A stretch of 48,141 nucleotides of DNA from an uncultured Clostridia bacterium (GTDB taxonomy: Bacteria; Bacillota; Clostridia; TANB77; CAG-508). Of this stretch, positions 8,948 to 18,261 are shown piece after piece. The notes under the pieces are model-generated. The model did no database searches, was not told the DNA's origin, and was given only the letters and a program-made list of their open reading frames with translations. The DNA lies in contig CALXYG010000020.1 in the NCBI GenBank assembly GCA_944392885.1, positions 1-48,141 on the forward strand, written 5' to 3'. Each line of letters begins with the position of its first letter. The first letter of the stretch is position 1. The position numbers and the translations under genes were made by a program.

Positions 8948-10498
8948 TTATTTTGCATATTCAATTGCTCTTGTTTCTCTAATTACATTTACTTTTATTT
9001 GTCCAGGATATTCCATCTCATCTTCTACTTTTTTTGCAACATTTCTTGCCATAATTACCATCTCATCATCTGAGATTTTATCCGGTTTTACAATTAGTCT
9101 AACTTCACGACCTGCTTGAATAGCAAATGATTTTTCAACACCTTCAAATGAATCTGCTATTTCCTCTAATTTTTCTAATCTCTTTATATATGTTTCTAAC
9201 GTTTCACGTCTTGCTCCAGGTCTTGAAGCTGAAATAGCATCAGCTGCTTGTACTAGAATAGCTTCTATGGTTTTTGGTTCTACGTCACCATGATGTGCTT
9301 CTACTGCATTTATAACTAATTCGTTTTCTTTAAACTTTTTAAGTACTTCAACTCCAATTTCAACATGTGTTCCTTCCATATCATGGTCTAAAGCTTTTCC
9401 AATATCATGCAATAAACCTGCACGTCTTGCTATCTTTGGGTTAACGCCAATTTCTTCTGCCATAATCCTAGCTAAATTTGAAACTTCAATAGAATGGTTT
9501 AATACATTTTGTCCATAACTGGTTCTATATTTTAATTTACCTATTAGCTTTACTAAATCAGGTGGTAAGCCATTTACTCCAGTTTCTAGCATTGCCCTTT
9601 CTCCTTCTGATTTGATAGAAGCTTCTACTTCTTCTTTGGCCTTTTCAACCATTTCTTCTATTTTAGCAGGGTGTATTCTTCCATCTTCAATTAATTTTTC
9701 TAAAGCAATTTTAGCCACCTCTCTTCTTAGAGGGTCAAATCCAGATAAAATAACAGCCTCTGGTGTGTCATCAATAATTAAATCAATTCCTGTTAGTGTT
9801 TCTAGTGCTTTGATGTTTCTTCCTTCACGTCCGATGATTCTACCTTTCATGTCATCATTTGGTAATGCTACAACAGATACTGTTGTTTCTGATGTGTGAT
9901 CTGCTGCACATTTTTGAATTGCAAACCCAATAATCTCTCTAGCATTTTTTACTGCATCTTCCTTTGCCTTTGCATCTAAGTCTCTAATTAGGTTTGCTTT
10001 TTCAGAGGTTATCTTTTTGTCTAACTCTTCTAAAATTTGTTTCTTTGCATCTTCCTTAGATAGCCCTGAAATGCGTTGTAGCTCTAGCATTTGCCTGTTA
10101 AATACTTCCTCTAATGTTTTTTTCTGCTCATCAATCTCCTGATGTTTTTTTTCTACTTCTTTTTCTCTTTTTTCAAGATTTTCATTTTTTCTTTCTAAAG
10201 ATTCTTCTTTTTGAATAATTCTTTTTTCTTGTAATGCAATTTCGCCTCTTCTTTCTTTAATCTCTTTATCTAACTCATTTCTGTTTTGTAAAATTTCTTC
10301 CTTTGCCTTAAAGATTTCTTCCTTTTTCTTGTTCTCAGCTTCTATGCTTGCATTTTCTAATAATCTTCTTGCTTCATTTTCTGCGCTTTGAATTTTAGAT
10401 TCAGCAATCTTTTTTCTAAGTATATATCCCACTGGTATCATAATTGCTGCAGAGATAAGAAAAGTGGCTATTATCATTAAGATTTCATTTTGTGACAT
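8948..10498 (-). CDS. rny: Ribonuclease Y
   Basis: RNase Y, the membrane-bound endoribonuclease that starts mRNA decay in Firmicutes; 516 residues, the usual length. In order: N-terminal membrane helix (residues ~5-25), a long charged coiled coil (~30-200), a KH domain with [13 protein letters not shown], and the HD domain with [34 protein letters not shown] and EAHHGDVEP. The start has an agaaggag site. It heads the rny-ymdB-spoVS group. Confidence 0.97.
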   Translation of the reverse strand: MSQNEILMIIATFLISAAIMIPVGYILRKKIAESKIQSAENEARRLLENASIEAENKKKEEIFKAKEEILQNRNELDKEIKERRGEIALQEKRIIQKEESLERKNENLEKREKEVEKKHQEIDEQKKTLEEVFNRQMLELQRISGLSKEDAKKQILEELDKKITSEKANLIRDLDAKAKEDAVKNAREIIGFAIQKCAADHTSETTVSVVALPNDDMKGRIIGREGRNIKALETLTGIDLIIDDTPEAVILSGFDPLRREVAKIALEKLIEDGRIHPAKIEEMVEKAKEEVEASIKSEGERAMLETGVNGLPPDLVKLIGKLKYRTSYGQNVLNHSIEVSNLARIMAEEIGVNPKIARRAGLLHDIGKALDHDMEGTHVEIGVEVLKKFKENELVINAVEAHHGDVEPKTIEAILVQAADAISASRPGARRETLETYIKRLEKLEEIADSFEGVEKSFAIQAGREVRLIVKPDKISDDEMVIMARNVAKKVEDEMEYPGQIKVNVIRETRAIEYAK

Positions 10499-10680
10499 TG
10501 TGCTCCACTCCTTCTTTATTTAATTTTCAATGTGCAAAATATATAAATATAACAAATTTAGTTATTGAATATATTTTTACTTACTATTTTATTTTATATG
10601 TAATAGCATTAACTGTCAAGTATTTATTTAATTTTTATTTATCCAGAATTATTTCTAATACATTTGTTTGCCTAAAAAAA

Positions 10681-10715
10681 ACATTCATATGTATTTTACA
10701 ACTACATATGAATGT
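10681..10715 (-). terminator. Terminator downstream of xerD
   Basis: Perfect 13-base stem (acattcatatgta / tacatatgaatgt) with a 9-base loop, followed on the minus strand by eight consecutive T's: a textbook intrinsic terminator directly after the xerD stop. Confidence 0.9.
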
Positions 10716-10723
10716 GGGCTTAC

Positions 10724-11605
10724 TTAAGCTCTAGGATGAGCTTTTCTATATACATTTTTTAGGCTTTCATCTTGAAATTGCATATATACTTGAGTAGAAG
10801 ATATGTCTGAATGTCCTAGCATAGTTTGTATCGCTTTTAAGTCTGCTCCATTTTGTAGAAGATGTGTTGCAAAAGAATGACGTAGTACATGAGGAGTAAT
10901 CTCTTTTGTAATATGCGCTTGTTCTTTGTAGTATTTAATAATTTTCCAGAATCCTTGTCTTGTTAATCTTTTACCATTAATATTAACAAATAATGCTTTG
11001 TTTTTCTCATCTTTAATTAAAATATTTCTTGCATGTTCAATATATTCCTTTAAGGCTTTTTGTGACATTGTTCCTAATGGTATATTCCTTTGCTTGTTTC
11101 CATTTTTACAAGTAACATAACTTTCTTCTATATTAATATCGTCAATATTTAATGAAATAATTTCTGTTACCCTCATTCCAGTTGCATACGCAAATTCAAG
11201 CATTGCTTTATCTCGTATTCCTTTTAAATCTATTTCCTTAGGTTGTTCTAATAGCAACTCAATTTCTTGTGAAGATAAAACATTTGGAACTTTTTTCTCT
11301 ATTTTAGGAGAACCAATTCCTTCTGTTGGATCTGTCTTTATCTTTCTATTGCGTACTAGAAATTGGTAAAATGATCTAATGGAAGCTAAATTTCTAGAAA
11401 TTGTTGATGATTTTTTCTTTTGTTCCTGCAATAAAGATAAGTATTCTTCTATACGGCTTTTCGTTATTTTTATATAATTTATTTTATTTTTTTCTATATA
11501 TTCAGCATATTGCATAATATCTCTACGATATGATTGTAATGTGTTATCTGATAATTTTTTATCATTTTCAAGAAATTCTAAAAAAAATTTAATTTGTTTT
11601 TCCAT
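10724..11605 (-). CDS. xerD: Tyrosine recombinase XerD-like
   Basis: Tyrosine recombinase of 293 residues that resolves chromosome dimers at dif. The N-terminal SAM-like core-binding domain (FFLEFLENDKKLSDNTLQSY) is followed by the catalytic residues: Arg in ATGMRVTE, Lys in the NGNKQR loop, HxxR in PHVLRHSFATHLL, His in LGHSD and the nucleophile Tyr in STQVYMQF. The start at 11605 has an upstream ggggag site; an ATG 17 codons earlier is less likely. It follows spoIIM, as ripX/xerD does in Bacillus, which favours XerD over XerC. Confidence 0.9.
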   Translation of the reverse strand: MEKQIKFFLEFLENDKKLSDNTLQSYRRDIMQYAEYIEKNKINYIKITKSRIEEYLSLLQEQKKKSSTISRNLASIRSFYQFLVRNRKIKTDPTEGIGSPKIEKKVPNVLSSQEIELLLEQPKEIDLKGIRDKAMLEFAYATGMRVTEIISLNIDDINIEESYVTCKNGNKQRNIPLGTMSQKALKEYIEHARNILIKDEKNKALFVNINGKRLTRQGFWKIIKYYKEQAHITKEITPHVLRHSFATHLLQNGADLKAIQTMLGHSDISSTQVYMQFQDESLKNVYRKAHPRA

Positions 11606-11743
11606 GTCTAGCTCCCCATCTTTCATAAATTTGCATACTATTAAACGGTCATGCATAAACCTTATTATAATTTACATAAACTATATATGTTATATCAAAT
11701 TAGTTTTAAATTGTAAATAGATTTATCCTTTTTTTTTATTTTT

Positions 11744-12385
11744 CTATATGTATTGAACAAATGTATGTAATAAATTTGATGAAATATACGCTTCGGTAAA
11801 AGATGCTACTATTAATAAAATTGTCATAAATAGAGAAAAAAGTGAATGTCTATATATTTCAGTCTTTATATTTTCTTTTTTTCTATTTTTTACAATAGAT
11901 TTGTATAATTTTATTCCACTTAATGCAATTGCTAGTAATGCAGGAATAAATAGTATATTTTGAAATAGCAATGTTGTAATGGAAAATATTAATCCTTTTC
12001 CACTACCTAATATTGCAATTGCAGATGAAATAGTATACCCCAAACAAAATCCGCGAAATACTATAATTCCATAAATAAGTGGTATCAATGTTACTGTTGA
12101 CCCTATAAACCACAGTAATAGAGCAAGTGTTATATTTTTAATTAGTGAATCCTTTAAAAGTTCAATCTGATTGATTGTTTTATTTTCTTTTACTGATGTT
12201 ATAAATGTATTAATATATGAAGTGATTTCCTGTTTTTGCTCATGAGAAGCATTATTAATAAAAAACACTCCCAAAACAATACCAATTATAAAGAGAATTA
12301 ATAAAATGCAATAATCTCTAGCATTATTTCTAATATGTTCCAATATTATAGCTGTTATTTTATAGCTTTTCTTATGTTTTTTCAT
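11744..12385 (-). CDS. spoIIM: Stage II sporulation protein M
   Basis: SpoIIM, 213 residues, an integral membrane subunit of the SpoIID-SpoIIM-SpoIIP engulfment machine. About five hydrophobic segments follow the N-terminal basic region; the family core LALLLWFIGSTVTLIPLIYGIIVFRGFCLGYT is central and the end TEAYISSNL is also typical. The start at 12385 follows a tggagg site. spoIIP is also in this window (22.2 kb). Confidence 0.92.
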   Translation of the reverse strand: MKKHKKSYKITAIILEHIRNNARDYCILLILFIIGIVLGVFFINNASHEQKQEITSYINTFITSVKENKTINQIELLKDSLIKNITLALLLWFIGSTVTLIPLIYGIIVFRGFCLGYTISSAIAILGSGKGLIFSITTLLFQNILFIPALLAIALSGIKLYKSIVKNRKKENIKTEIYRHSLFSLFMTILLIVASFTEAYISSNLLHTFVQYI

Positions 12386-12455
12386 TTTATTTTCCTCCAT
12401 TTATGTAAGATAATTTCCTACATAATGTCTATTCAATAAAATGAAAAATATAACT

Positions 12456-13649
12456 TTATAAAGCGCTTATTTTTCCATATACTCCTCCGCCGCCTTCTGT
12501 AATATTTATTTTTCCTTCTCTTGCTTTAGCAATACTTTTTGCAACTTTTTCGCCTACTGCACTTTCTAGATCGTCATATGTTACTCTATGAAGAACATTC
12601 ATTTCCGTTTCAAATGTATCCAACAATTTGTCAATTGTTTTATTCCCCAGTCCAGGTATAAAAGTAAGTGGTATTTGATAAATATATGGCGGTCTATCTT
12701 TTGGACTTTTTGTTGTTTCTTTGTCTTTAATCATTTCAATTCTATCATAAACACCCATAGTAATATTTTTGCTATCACAATTACCGCATTTCACAACTGG
12801 AGCAACTCCTGTTATATTTTCTTTACATGTTTCACAATATGTTCTATGATATTTCCCAAGTTTTGGATCTAAACCATAATTACAAAGTATTTTTCTTCCT
12901 CCTTCTTTTTTTATTGCCATTAAAAACTCTTTATAACTAATATCTTCTACCTGTATTTTATTATATTCTCTTGCTATTTTAGGAAGAGAATGAGCATCTG
13001 AATTAGTTAAAAATGTTTTTCCTTCTAGTTCAGAAATCTGATCTGCTAAAAAAGTATCTGCACTTAACCCTAGTTCAATCGCATATAAATTATTAAATTT
13101 CTCTTTAAAAATTCTCTCTAGTCTTGATGTACAGTTTCCATAGAAACTTTTATGTGGAGTAAAACAATGTGCAGGTATTAAAATTCCATTATATTTTTCT
13201 ACAATATCAATTAACTCATAAGCTGAAATATTAGCTCTTTGTGAGCTCAATGTAATATTGTGAATATATTTGCTCATCTCTTTTGAGAATGCTTTTATAT
13301 CATTTAATTTCGGAAAAAAACATATATTATGTGCACTTCCCGTTTTACCATTATCATTTACCTCAGAAGTTTCAATTTCACTTCCTAATAGAATACAAAC
13401 CTTATTTTGATAAATTATGCCACCATCTTCTATTTCATAAGCTTCTCCAGTTCTTAGAAAATGTTCAATATCTTCTTGCACATAAGGAGAGCCACAGTCA
13501 ATAATTCCTACTATCTGAATCCCTTTTCTATCTGCACATTCTTTTGCAATATTAGTAAACTGTAATGTTTTTGCTGCAGTTATTTTAATTGGTTTATTGC
13601 TCTGATTTCTTCCTATGTGAACATGTAAATCTGCAAATACTTCGTACAT
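12456..13649 (-). CDS. Endonuclease Q family PHP protein (YqxK-like)
   Basis: EndoQ-family protein of 397 residues; characterised members nick DNA 5' of deaminated bases. The N-terminal PHP metal site is visible: FADLHVHIGR, GIIDCGSP, LGSEIETSE, IPAHCF and TNSDAHSLPKIARE. A zinc ribbon with four cysteines (CETC and CGNC, residues ~285-310) and a C-terminal helix-hairpin-helix region (IPLTFIPGLGNKTIDKLL) complete the family layout. The start at 13649 has an agaaagga site; the upstream in-frame extension runs through a hairpin terminator. Its place beside spoIIM and xerD matches Bacillus yqxK. Confidence 0.87.
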   Translation of the reverse strand: MYEVFADLHVHIGRNQSNKPIKITAAKTLQFTNIAKECADRKGIQIVGIIDCGSPYVQEDIEHFLRTGEAYEIEDGGIIYQNKVCILLGSEIETSEVNDNGKTGSAHNICFFPKLNDIKAFSKEMSKYIHNITLSSQRANISAYELIDIVEKYNGILIPAHCFTPHKSFYGNCTSRLERIFKEKFNNLYAIELGLSADTFLADQISELEGKTFLTNSDAHSLPKIAREYNKIQVEDISYKEFLMAIKKEGGRKILCNYGLDPKLGKYHRTYCETCKENITGVAPVVKCGNCDSKNITMGVYDRIEMIKDKETTKSPKDRPPYIYQIPLTFIPGLGNKTIDKLLDTFETEMNVLHRVTYDDLESAVGEKVAKSIAKAREGKINITEGGGGVYGKISAL

Positions 13650-13681
13650 TTTTTCTTCCTTTCTGTATTCAAAAAAGAATA

Positions 13682-13707
13682 CTCCTACTTTCTTCATTTG
13701 GTAGGAG
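13682..13707 (-). terminator. Hairpin between the small gene and the EndoQ gene
   Basis: Stem ctcctac / gtaggag with a 12-base loop, followed on the minus strand by attctttttt. It lies 18 bases after the stop of the 77-residue gene and upstream of the EndoQ start, so it can act as a terminator or attenuator. Confidence 0.6.
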
Positions 13708-13725
13708 CATTTTTCATGCTCAAAA

Positions 13726-13959
13726 TTATCGTTCCATATCATCTTGGATTTCTCTTAGTATTTTTTCTGGATCTATTATTGTTTTACCTTCCCCATTTTT
13801 TTTATTTTTATCATCTTCTTTTGTTCTTATCATGTCTTCCTCAAATCTACTTACTGCAATAGCTGCTTCAATTGGATTTTTTACTCTATTTATTCGTTTG
13901 CTTAATTCATCTAAAGCATTGTTAGAATCATTTATAATTTGATCATCTACAAGACTCAT
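13726..13959 (-). CDS. Small conserved-looking protein of unknown function
   Basis: Acidic/basic mixed protein of 77 residues without a signal peptide or membrane segment, predicted mostly helical (NNALDELSKRINRVKNPIEAAIAVSRFEEDM) with a low-complexity Lys/Asp stretch. I do not recognise a family. Its ATG overlaps the stop of the preceding gene (ATGA), and its ribosome binding site, gagggag, is within that gene, so the two are coupled. That coupling and normal codon use are why I call it real. Confidence 0.65.
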   Translation of the reverse strand: MSLVDDQIINDSNNALDELSKRINRVKNPIEAAIAVSRFEEDMIRTKEDDKNKKNGEGKTIIDPEKILREIQDDMER

Positions 13960-14498
13960 GCTACTTTAACTCCCTCCATTAACTTTACAAATTCTTTGAA
14001 AGCTTCTAAATATTTGTTATCTTTATCTTTAAGATTTCGATTTTCTAGTAAACATAATGCTTCATCTGATTTGAATGCAATTCTCTCTGGTCGATTCATT
14101 AACATGCCCCCAAATTGATCTACTAATTCTAGGATATCACTTTCTTTTTCACGTGGTTCACTACCACTATATCGATTATGTTCTTCACAAATTTTGCAAA
14201 ATTTCTTAGAAAAACCTAATTGACTTAAATATTCGGCTCCTTCTTTAGCATATGAGCGTATTTTCTCTAAATCCTGTGCACTATTACTTTTCTTACAAGC
14301 ATATAATAAGCAAGCTGTTAATATTAAGTTTTCATCTACTGGCAATTTCATTGTTTCAATAAATAATTTTGCTATTTCTGTTTTTAAAATAACAGAATTA
14401 TCATAAAAAATTCCTGTTCTTTTTTGTAAGTAATACACTATCTCCATTTTACGAATTATATCTTTTTCTCCTAATATATAGTCAGCAAATGTTTCCAT
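13956..14498 (-). CDS. Unknown protein, possibly HD-like fold
   Basis: All-helical soluble protein of 180 residues. The stretch LILTACLLYACKK followed by YLSQLGFSKKFCKICEEHNRYSG and DILELVDQFGGMLMNR resembles the helix pattern of HD-superfamily hydrolases, but the His-Asp pair is missing (ACLLYA where HD proteins have LLHDI), so it would be an inactive relative at best. It ends with TGA in an ATGA overlap with the 77-residue gene, one of the places that shows UGA is a stop codon here. The start has a tggggagg site. Confidence 0.6.
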   Translation of the reverse strand: METFADYILGEKDIIRKMEIVYYLQKRTGIFYDNSVILKTEIAKLFIETMKLPVDENLILTACLLYACKKSNSAQDLEKIRSYAKEGAEYLSQLGFSKKFCKICEEHNRYSGSEPREKESDILELVDQFGGMLMNRPERIAFKSDEALCLLENRNLKDKDNKYLEAFKEFVKLMEGVKVA

Positions 14499-14644
14499 AT
14501 TTGTTCCTCCCCAATACTATGCCTTTAAACACTATAAGAAAAATGGCTTCGCAATATCTACATTTTTTATTATTATATGTCATTACATTACTCTTTTCAA
14601 CGCTTGTTACATAAATGTAATGTATTTGTAATATCGTGGTAATA

Positions 14645-15089
14645 TTACGTTTGATTTAGTTGTTTTATAGCATTTCGTGCCAACTCATCACAACGATTAT
14701 TCCATTCATTATCACTATGTCCTTTAACTTTAAAAAATTTTACCTTATGTTTTTTTGTTAAACTATATAACTCTTGCCATAATTCTTTATTTTTTACTTG
14801 CTCTCCTCCAGAGGTTTTCCAACTATTTTTTATCCAATTATAAATCCACCCCAAATTAAATGCATTTACTACATAAGCACTATCACTATATATTTCTACT
14901 TCACATTCGTACTTTAGCTGTTCTAGTCCTTTAATGATAGCGGTTATTTCCATAATATTGTTTGTTGTTTCTTTTTTAGCACCAAAAAACTCTTTTTTCA
15001 TATCTTTATACATTAAAATAGCTCCCCAACCTCCGTGGGCCTGGATTACCAGAACATGCACCATCAGTATATAATATAACTTTCTCCAT
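14645..15089 (-). CDS. rnhA: Ribonuclease HI, with +1 recoding site
   Basis: RNase HI of 147 residues after frame correction; it removes RNA from RNA-DNA hybrids. The normal start MEKVILYTDGACSGNPGP at 15089 (catalytic Asp in YTDG) meets an in-frame CGG at 15035, exactly where the family has GPGGWGA. Skipping one base restores G-G-W-G-A and the rest follows: catalytic Glu in NIMEITA, Asp in YSDSAYVV, the handle region WKTSGGEQVKN, VKGHSDNEWNN and the last Asp in RCDELA. A start at 15064 in the other frame would lack the first catalytic Asp and the first strand and has no plausible biology. Confidence 0.85.
15032..15035 (-). other. CGGA +1 recoding site in rnhA
   Basis: Zero-frame context GGC CCA CGG A; reading GGA in the +1 frame restores the invariant glycine of the RNase HI motif G-P-G-G-W-G. 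The preceding in-frame codon is CCA. Confidence 0.7.
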
Positions 15090-15191
15090 TTTTCTTAATT
15101 TTCCCTCCCTTTTAGTTTTATACTTCTCTTTGCAAATTTTAACTTTTATGGTATTATATCAATAAATAAAATTTTGTACAAGGAGAAAATA

Positions 15192-16418
15192 ATGAGTAAT
15201 AATTTAGGAATTATCGCAGAATATAATCCATTTCATAATGGTCATTTAGAACACATATTACAGTCCAAAAAAATGACTGATCCTACCTATACAATTTGTA
15301 TTATGAGTGGAAATTTCACCCAAAGAGGAATCCCTGCCATTGTAGATAAATGGTCCCGCGCTCAAATGGCTCTAGAAAATGGTATTGATATTGTAATCGA
15401 ACTTCCCACAATTTATAGCATTTCAAGCGCTGAGTCTTTTGCCTATGGTAATGTTAAGATTCTTGATAGTTTAAAACTTATAGATTTTTTTTCTTTTGGT
15501 AGTGAATGTGGTAGCCTAGATATATTAGATGAGTTTGCTACTGTCCTATATAATGAACCTAAAGAATATATTACACTCTTAAAACATGAATTATCTAAAG
15601 GTTTATCTTATCCTAAGGCAAGAGAAAATGCACTTTTACTATATTTAAATGATATAAGACGATATGCAAATGTTCTTTCTAATCCTAATAATATATTAGC
15701 AATAGAATATCTAAAGGCACGAAAGAAATTAAAAAGCCATATGATTCCTATTACTGTTGAACGAACAGCAGTTAATCACAATAGTAAAATAGCATCTGGA
15801 AAATATGCTAGCAGTAGTGCTATTCGAGAAAAGCTTTCTAAAGAGGAAGAAATAACTTCCTATGTTCCTTGTAACACATTTGATATATTAGAAAATTCTA
15901 TAAAATATGGGAAAATAGTTTTATCTCTTTCAAAATTTGAAAAAGAAATAATTTATATCTTTAGGCGCATGACTGTTTCGGAAATTGCAAGCCTTCCTGA
16001 TGTTTCCGAAGGACTTGAAAACAAATTTAAATCAGCTGCAAATGAATGTAATACAGTAAAAGAACTAATTAATATTATTAAAAGCAAACGTTATACTGAA
16101 ACAAGAATTCAAAGAATTATTTTATATGCTTTACTTGGTATTACTAAGAGTAAACTTAATGAATTATATAGAATCACTCCTTATATTCGTATTCTTGGAA
16201 TGACATCTAAGGGTAAGGAATTTCTATCGTTATTAAAATATGAAAATCCCAAACTACCAATCATTACTTCTGTAAAAGATTTTTTGGATATTAATAAAAA
16301 CAAGCTATTATATGAAATGATTGCGATAGATATATTTGCAACAAACCTTTATACTATTGGATTTGATCACGAACCTTATGCTAATTTAGATTTTACTAAA
16401 AAACTTGTAATTGTGTAA
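15192..16418 (+). CDS. tmcAL: tRNA(Met) cytidine acetate ligase (YlbM family)
   Basis: Nucleotidyltransferase-superfamily protein of 408 residues; TmcAL uses ATP and acetate to make N4-acetylcytidine at the wobble position of elongator tRNA-Met. Diagnostic are GIIAEYNPFHNGHLEHI with the HxGH-type signature, CIMSGNFTQRGIPAIVDKWSRAQMAL, and IELPTIYSISSAESFAYG. The helical C-terminal half matches family length. The start at 15192 follows an aaggag site; an ATG six codons upstream overlaps that site and is not preferred. It is transcribed divergently from rnhA. Confidence 0.92.
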   Translation: MSNNLGIIAEYNPFHNGHLEHILQSKKMTDPTYTICIMSGNFTQRGIPAIVDKWSRAQMALENGIDIVIELPTIYSISSAESFAYGNVKILDSLKLIDFFSFGSECGSLDILDEFATVLYNEPKEYITLLKHELSKGLSYPKARENALLLYLNDIRRYANVLSNPNNILAIEYLKARKKLKSHMIPITVERTAVNHNSKIASGKYASSSAIREKLSKEEEITSYVPCNTFDILENSIKYGKIVLSLSKFEKEIIYIFRRMTVSEIASLPDVSEGLENKFKSAANECNTVKELINIIKSKRYTETRIQRIILYALLGITKSKLNELYRITPYIRILGMTSKGKEFLSLLKYENPKLPIITSVKDFLDINKNKLLYEMIAIDIFATNLYTIGFDHEPYANLDFTKKLVIV

Positions 16419-16468
16419 ATTTTGATGTATAATAGATAGAAATCTTTATAGAAAGGTAGGAATTCTAA

Positions 16469-16714
16469 ATGTGGAGAGTTTATACTTTTCGTTATCGCTA
16501 CTCTCACCCTGATGAATGGGAAAAACTGAAAAACTCCATACTTACTGAATTCGCATCTCTTGTCGGCTACCCGCTTCAAATTGAGGAAAATCCGAAAAAA
16601 TTCGAGTTTAATACCATTACATTTTCTTTGAAGCTGAATGAGACTGATTATATTATGTTCGCTCATTGGTATCAACCCTTTAGGGAGAAAAGCCAACAAC
16701 AAGTAAGGATTTAA
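16469..16714 (+). CDS. Orphan small protein of unknown function
   Basis: Protein of 81 residues, aromatic-rich (7 Phe, 6 Tyr, 3 Trp), with no signal or membrane segment: MWRVYTFRYRYSHPDEWEKL at the start, then LVGYPLQIEENPKKFEFNTI. I do not recognise it. It has its own ribosome binding site (aggtagga) and terminator. Its base composition is less A+T-rich than its neighbours (codons such as GTC GGC TAC CCG), resembling the other isolated 82-residue gene at 29.5 kb in length, isolation and composition. Confidence 0.7.
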   Translation: MWRVYTFRYRYSHPDEWEKLKNSILTEFASLVGYPLQIEENPKKFEFNTITFSLKLNETDYIMFAHWYQPFREKSQQQVRI

Positions 16715-16723
16715 CTACCTTCC

Positions 16724-16751
16724 ACCTTGTCAATATAATTATTGGCAAGGT
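16724..16751 (+). terminator. Terminator after the 81-residue gene
   Basis: Inverted repeat accttg / caaggt extended inward by c-caat / attg-g with a short A/T loop, followed by atttttgtttt on the plus strand. Confidence 0.8.
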
Positions 16752-16793
16752 ATTTTTGTTTTAATTTATATGTAACAAATTTCTTCATTTTCC

Positions 16794-16801
16794 CATAAAA
16801 T
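16794..16801 (+). promoter_or_regulatory. Possible mother-cell sigma -10 element before cotJ
   Basis: CATAAAAT resembles the -10 element of sigma-E/sigma-K promoters (CATA plus A/T), about 35 bases upstream of cotJA. An AAC 17 bases upstream is compatible with a sigma-K type -35, but the sigma-E -35 is poor. Inference only; cotJ is a mother-cell operon in Bacillus. Confidence 0.3.
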
Positions 16802-16834
16802 GTACTATATAAACTAAATAAAGGAGGAATTTAA

Positions 16835-17188
16835 ATGCATAGAAATTGCAAAATGGGCAATTTTCATTGTCATTCTTGTAATATGGAAAATAACCATATG
16901 CTAGAAGATATTTGTGACGATATACTGTCTCTTGCTGATTCTAAGAATAATGATGAATGTTCATGTGGATTTGATGAAGAAGAAAATTTTTTTCCTTCTA
17001 ATCCTATGTTTGGTCAAAGTTATGTACCGAATCAAAAGTTAAACAAGACTTTCATGCCAGAAGTGGGACTCCGAATGGGAACAATTTTCCCGGAACTAGT
17101 TAACCCATATATGCCATGTCAATCCATCGATGAAATTGAATTCATCAGGAAAGCAAATAAAATTAAGGAGGGATGTAATCGTGCTTAA
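16835..17188 (+). CDS. cotJA: Spore coat associated protein CotJA
   Basis: Protein of 117 residues. The first ~65 residues are Cys/His-rich (C-K, CHSC, CSC) and low in conservation; the C-terminal ~50 residues match CotJA: SYVPNQKLNKTF, then GLRMGTIFPELVNPYMP. CotJA is a component of the spore coat, needed for CotJC incorporation in Bacillus. The start has an aaaggagg site; the stop overlaps the GTG start of cotJB, so the operon is coupled. The Cys/His-rich extension could bind metal, which is speculation. Confidence 0.88.
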   Translation: MHRNCKMGNFHCHSCNMENNHMLEDICDDILSLADSKNNDECSCGFDEEENFFPSNPMFGQSYVPNQKLNKTFMPEVGLRMGTIFPELVNPYMPCQSIDEIEFIRKANKIKEGCNRA

Positions 17189-17450
17189 TACAGAACCTTG
17201 TCAAGAAACACGTGCAGAAATGCTACGCAAAATTCGTGAATATAATTTTGCAATCATTGAACTTGCTTTGTATTTAGATACCCATCCCGAAGATCAAAAG
17301 GCACTTTGTCTTCATAGAGAGTATGCAAAATGCTTTAAAGATTTAACAGATAAATATCAGAAGGTGTATGGTCCTTTGACAATCAATTTCCCATGTAATA
17401 AATGGAGATGGCTTGAAGAACCTTGGCCTTGGGAAAGGAGTGATTTTTAA
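17181..17450 (+). CDS. cotJB: Spore coat protein CotJB
   Basis: CotJB of 89 residues. Matching features are ETRAEMLRKIREYNFAIIELALYLDTHPED near the start and the aromatic C-terminus WRWLEEPWPWE. I place the start at the GTG at 17181, which follows an aaggaggg site and overlaps the cotJA stop by a few bases; an in-frame ATG at 17130 would add an unrelated N-terminus inside cotJA. The next ATG, of cotJC, comes immediately after the stop. Confidence 0.88.
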   Translation: MLNTEPCQETRAEMLRKIREYNFAIIELALYLDTHPEDQKALCLHREYAKCFKDLTDKYQKVYGPLTINFPCNKWRWLEEPWPWERSDF

Positions 17451-18101
17451 ATGTGGACCTATGATAAACGTTTAGAATACCCAATAAATATCAAATGCCC
17501 TAATCCACGTTTAGCAAAATTTATAATTTCACAATATGGCGGTCCAGACGGAGAACTTGCTGCTTCCCTCAGATATCTGAGTCAACGCTTTGGAATGCCA
17601 GATCAAAAATCAAAAGCGATTTTGAATGATATTGGAACAGAAGAATTAGCTCATCTTGAAATGGTTGGAACTATTGTGCACCAATTAACAGATAAGGTTT
17701 GCCCAGAAGAACTAGAAAAAGCAGGACTTGGAGCATATTATACAGATCATGGGGTAGATATATATCCTCAATCAGCATCTGGCAATCCTTTTACAGCAGC
17801 ATATATTGCTTGTAAAGGAGACCCTGTTGCTAACCTACAAGAAGATTTAGCTGCAGAACAAAAAGCTAGAGCAACTTACGAGAAATTGATTGATTTATGT
17901 AAGGATGACCCAGATGTTATTGATCCACTTCGCTTTTTACGCCAAAGAGAAGTAGTTCATTTTCAACGTTTTGGTGAAGCACTAAATGGTGTTCATGAAA
18001 AATTGTCCCAAAAAAAATTTTATATGACCAATAATTCATATGGATGCGATATGAACAATACTACAAACAATACTGGTAATAGCTGTGGATGTGGAAGATA
18101 A
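17451..18101 (+). CDS. cotJC: Spore coat protein CotJC (manganese-catalase family)
   Basis: Protein of 216 residues of the Mn-catalase/ferritin-like family. The helical bundle carries the dinuclear metal ligands: Glu in DGELAAS, the E-x-x-H of GTEELAHLEMVGT, Glu in EDLAAEQKARATYE, and REVVHFQRFGEAL. The C-terminus (residues ~190-216) is an Asn/Gly/Cys-rich tail typical of coat proteins. Last gene of the cotJ operon, abutting cotJB. Confidence 0.95.
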   Translation: MWTYDKRLEYPINIKCPNPRLAKFIISQYGGPDGELAASLRYLSQRFGMPDQKSKAILNDIGTEELAHLEMVGTIVHQLTDKVCPEELEKAGLGAYYTDHGVDIYPQSASGNPFTAAYIACKGDPVANLQEDLAAEQKARATYEKLIDLCKDDPDVIDPLRFLRQREVVHFQRFGEALNGVHEKLSQKKFYMTNNSYGCDMNNTTNNTGNSCGCGR

Positions 18102-18155
18102 GAAAGACATTTTTCTAAGACAGTCTTCGAAGCATATGCTTTCACCATCAAGTTG

Positions 18156-18215
18156 TTGCCCATGATGCTGGGCACACAAAAACTAGCAAGCCTCAGTAAA
18201 GAAGCTTGCTAGTTT
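18156..18215 (+). terminator. Double hairpin terminator after cotJ
   Basis: A small hairpin gccca / tgggc (18158-18173) precedes a strong one, 18180-18215, with stem aaactagcaagc / gcttgctagttt and an 11-base loop followed by ctatattta. It lies between convergent cotJC and the pyruvate kinase gene and can serve both strands. Confidence 0.8.
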
Positions 18216-18261
18216 CTATATTTATTTACCTTTTGGCTTTAACAAATTGCATAATTCTCAA

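Noticed and set aside
17130..17180. Longer N-terminus for CotJB
   Set aside because: It lies within cotJA in another frame and precedes the strong aaggaggg site that serves the GTG at 17181.
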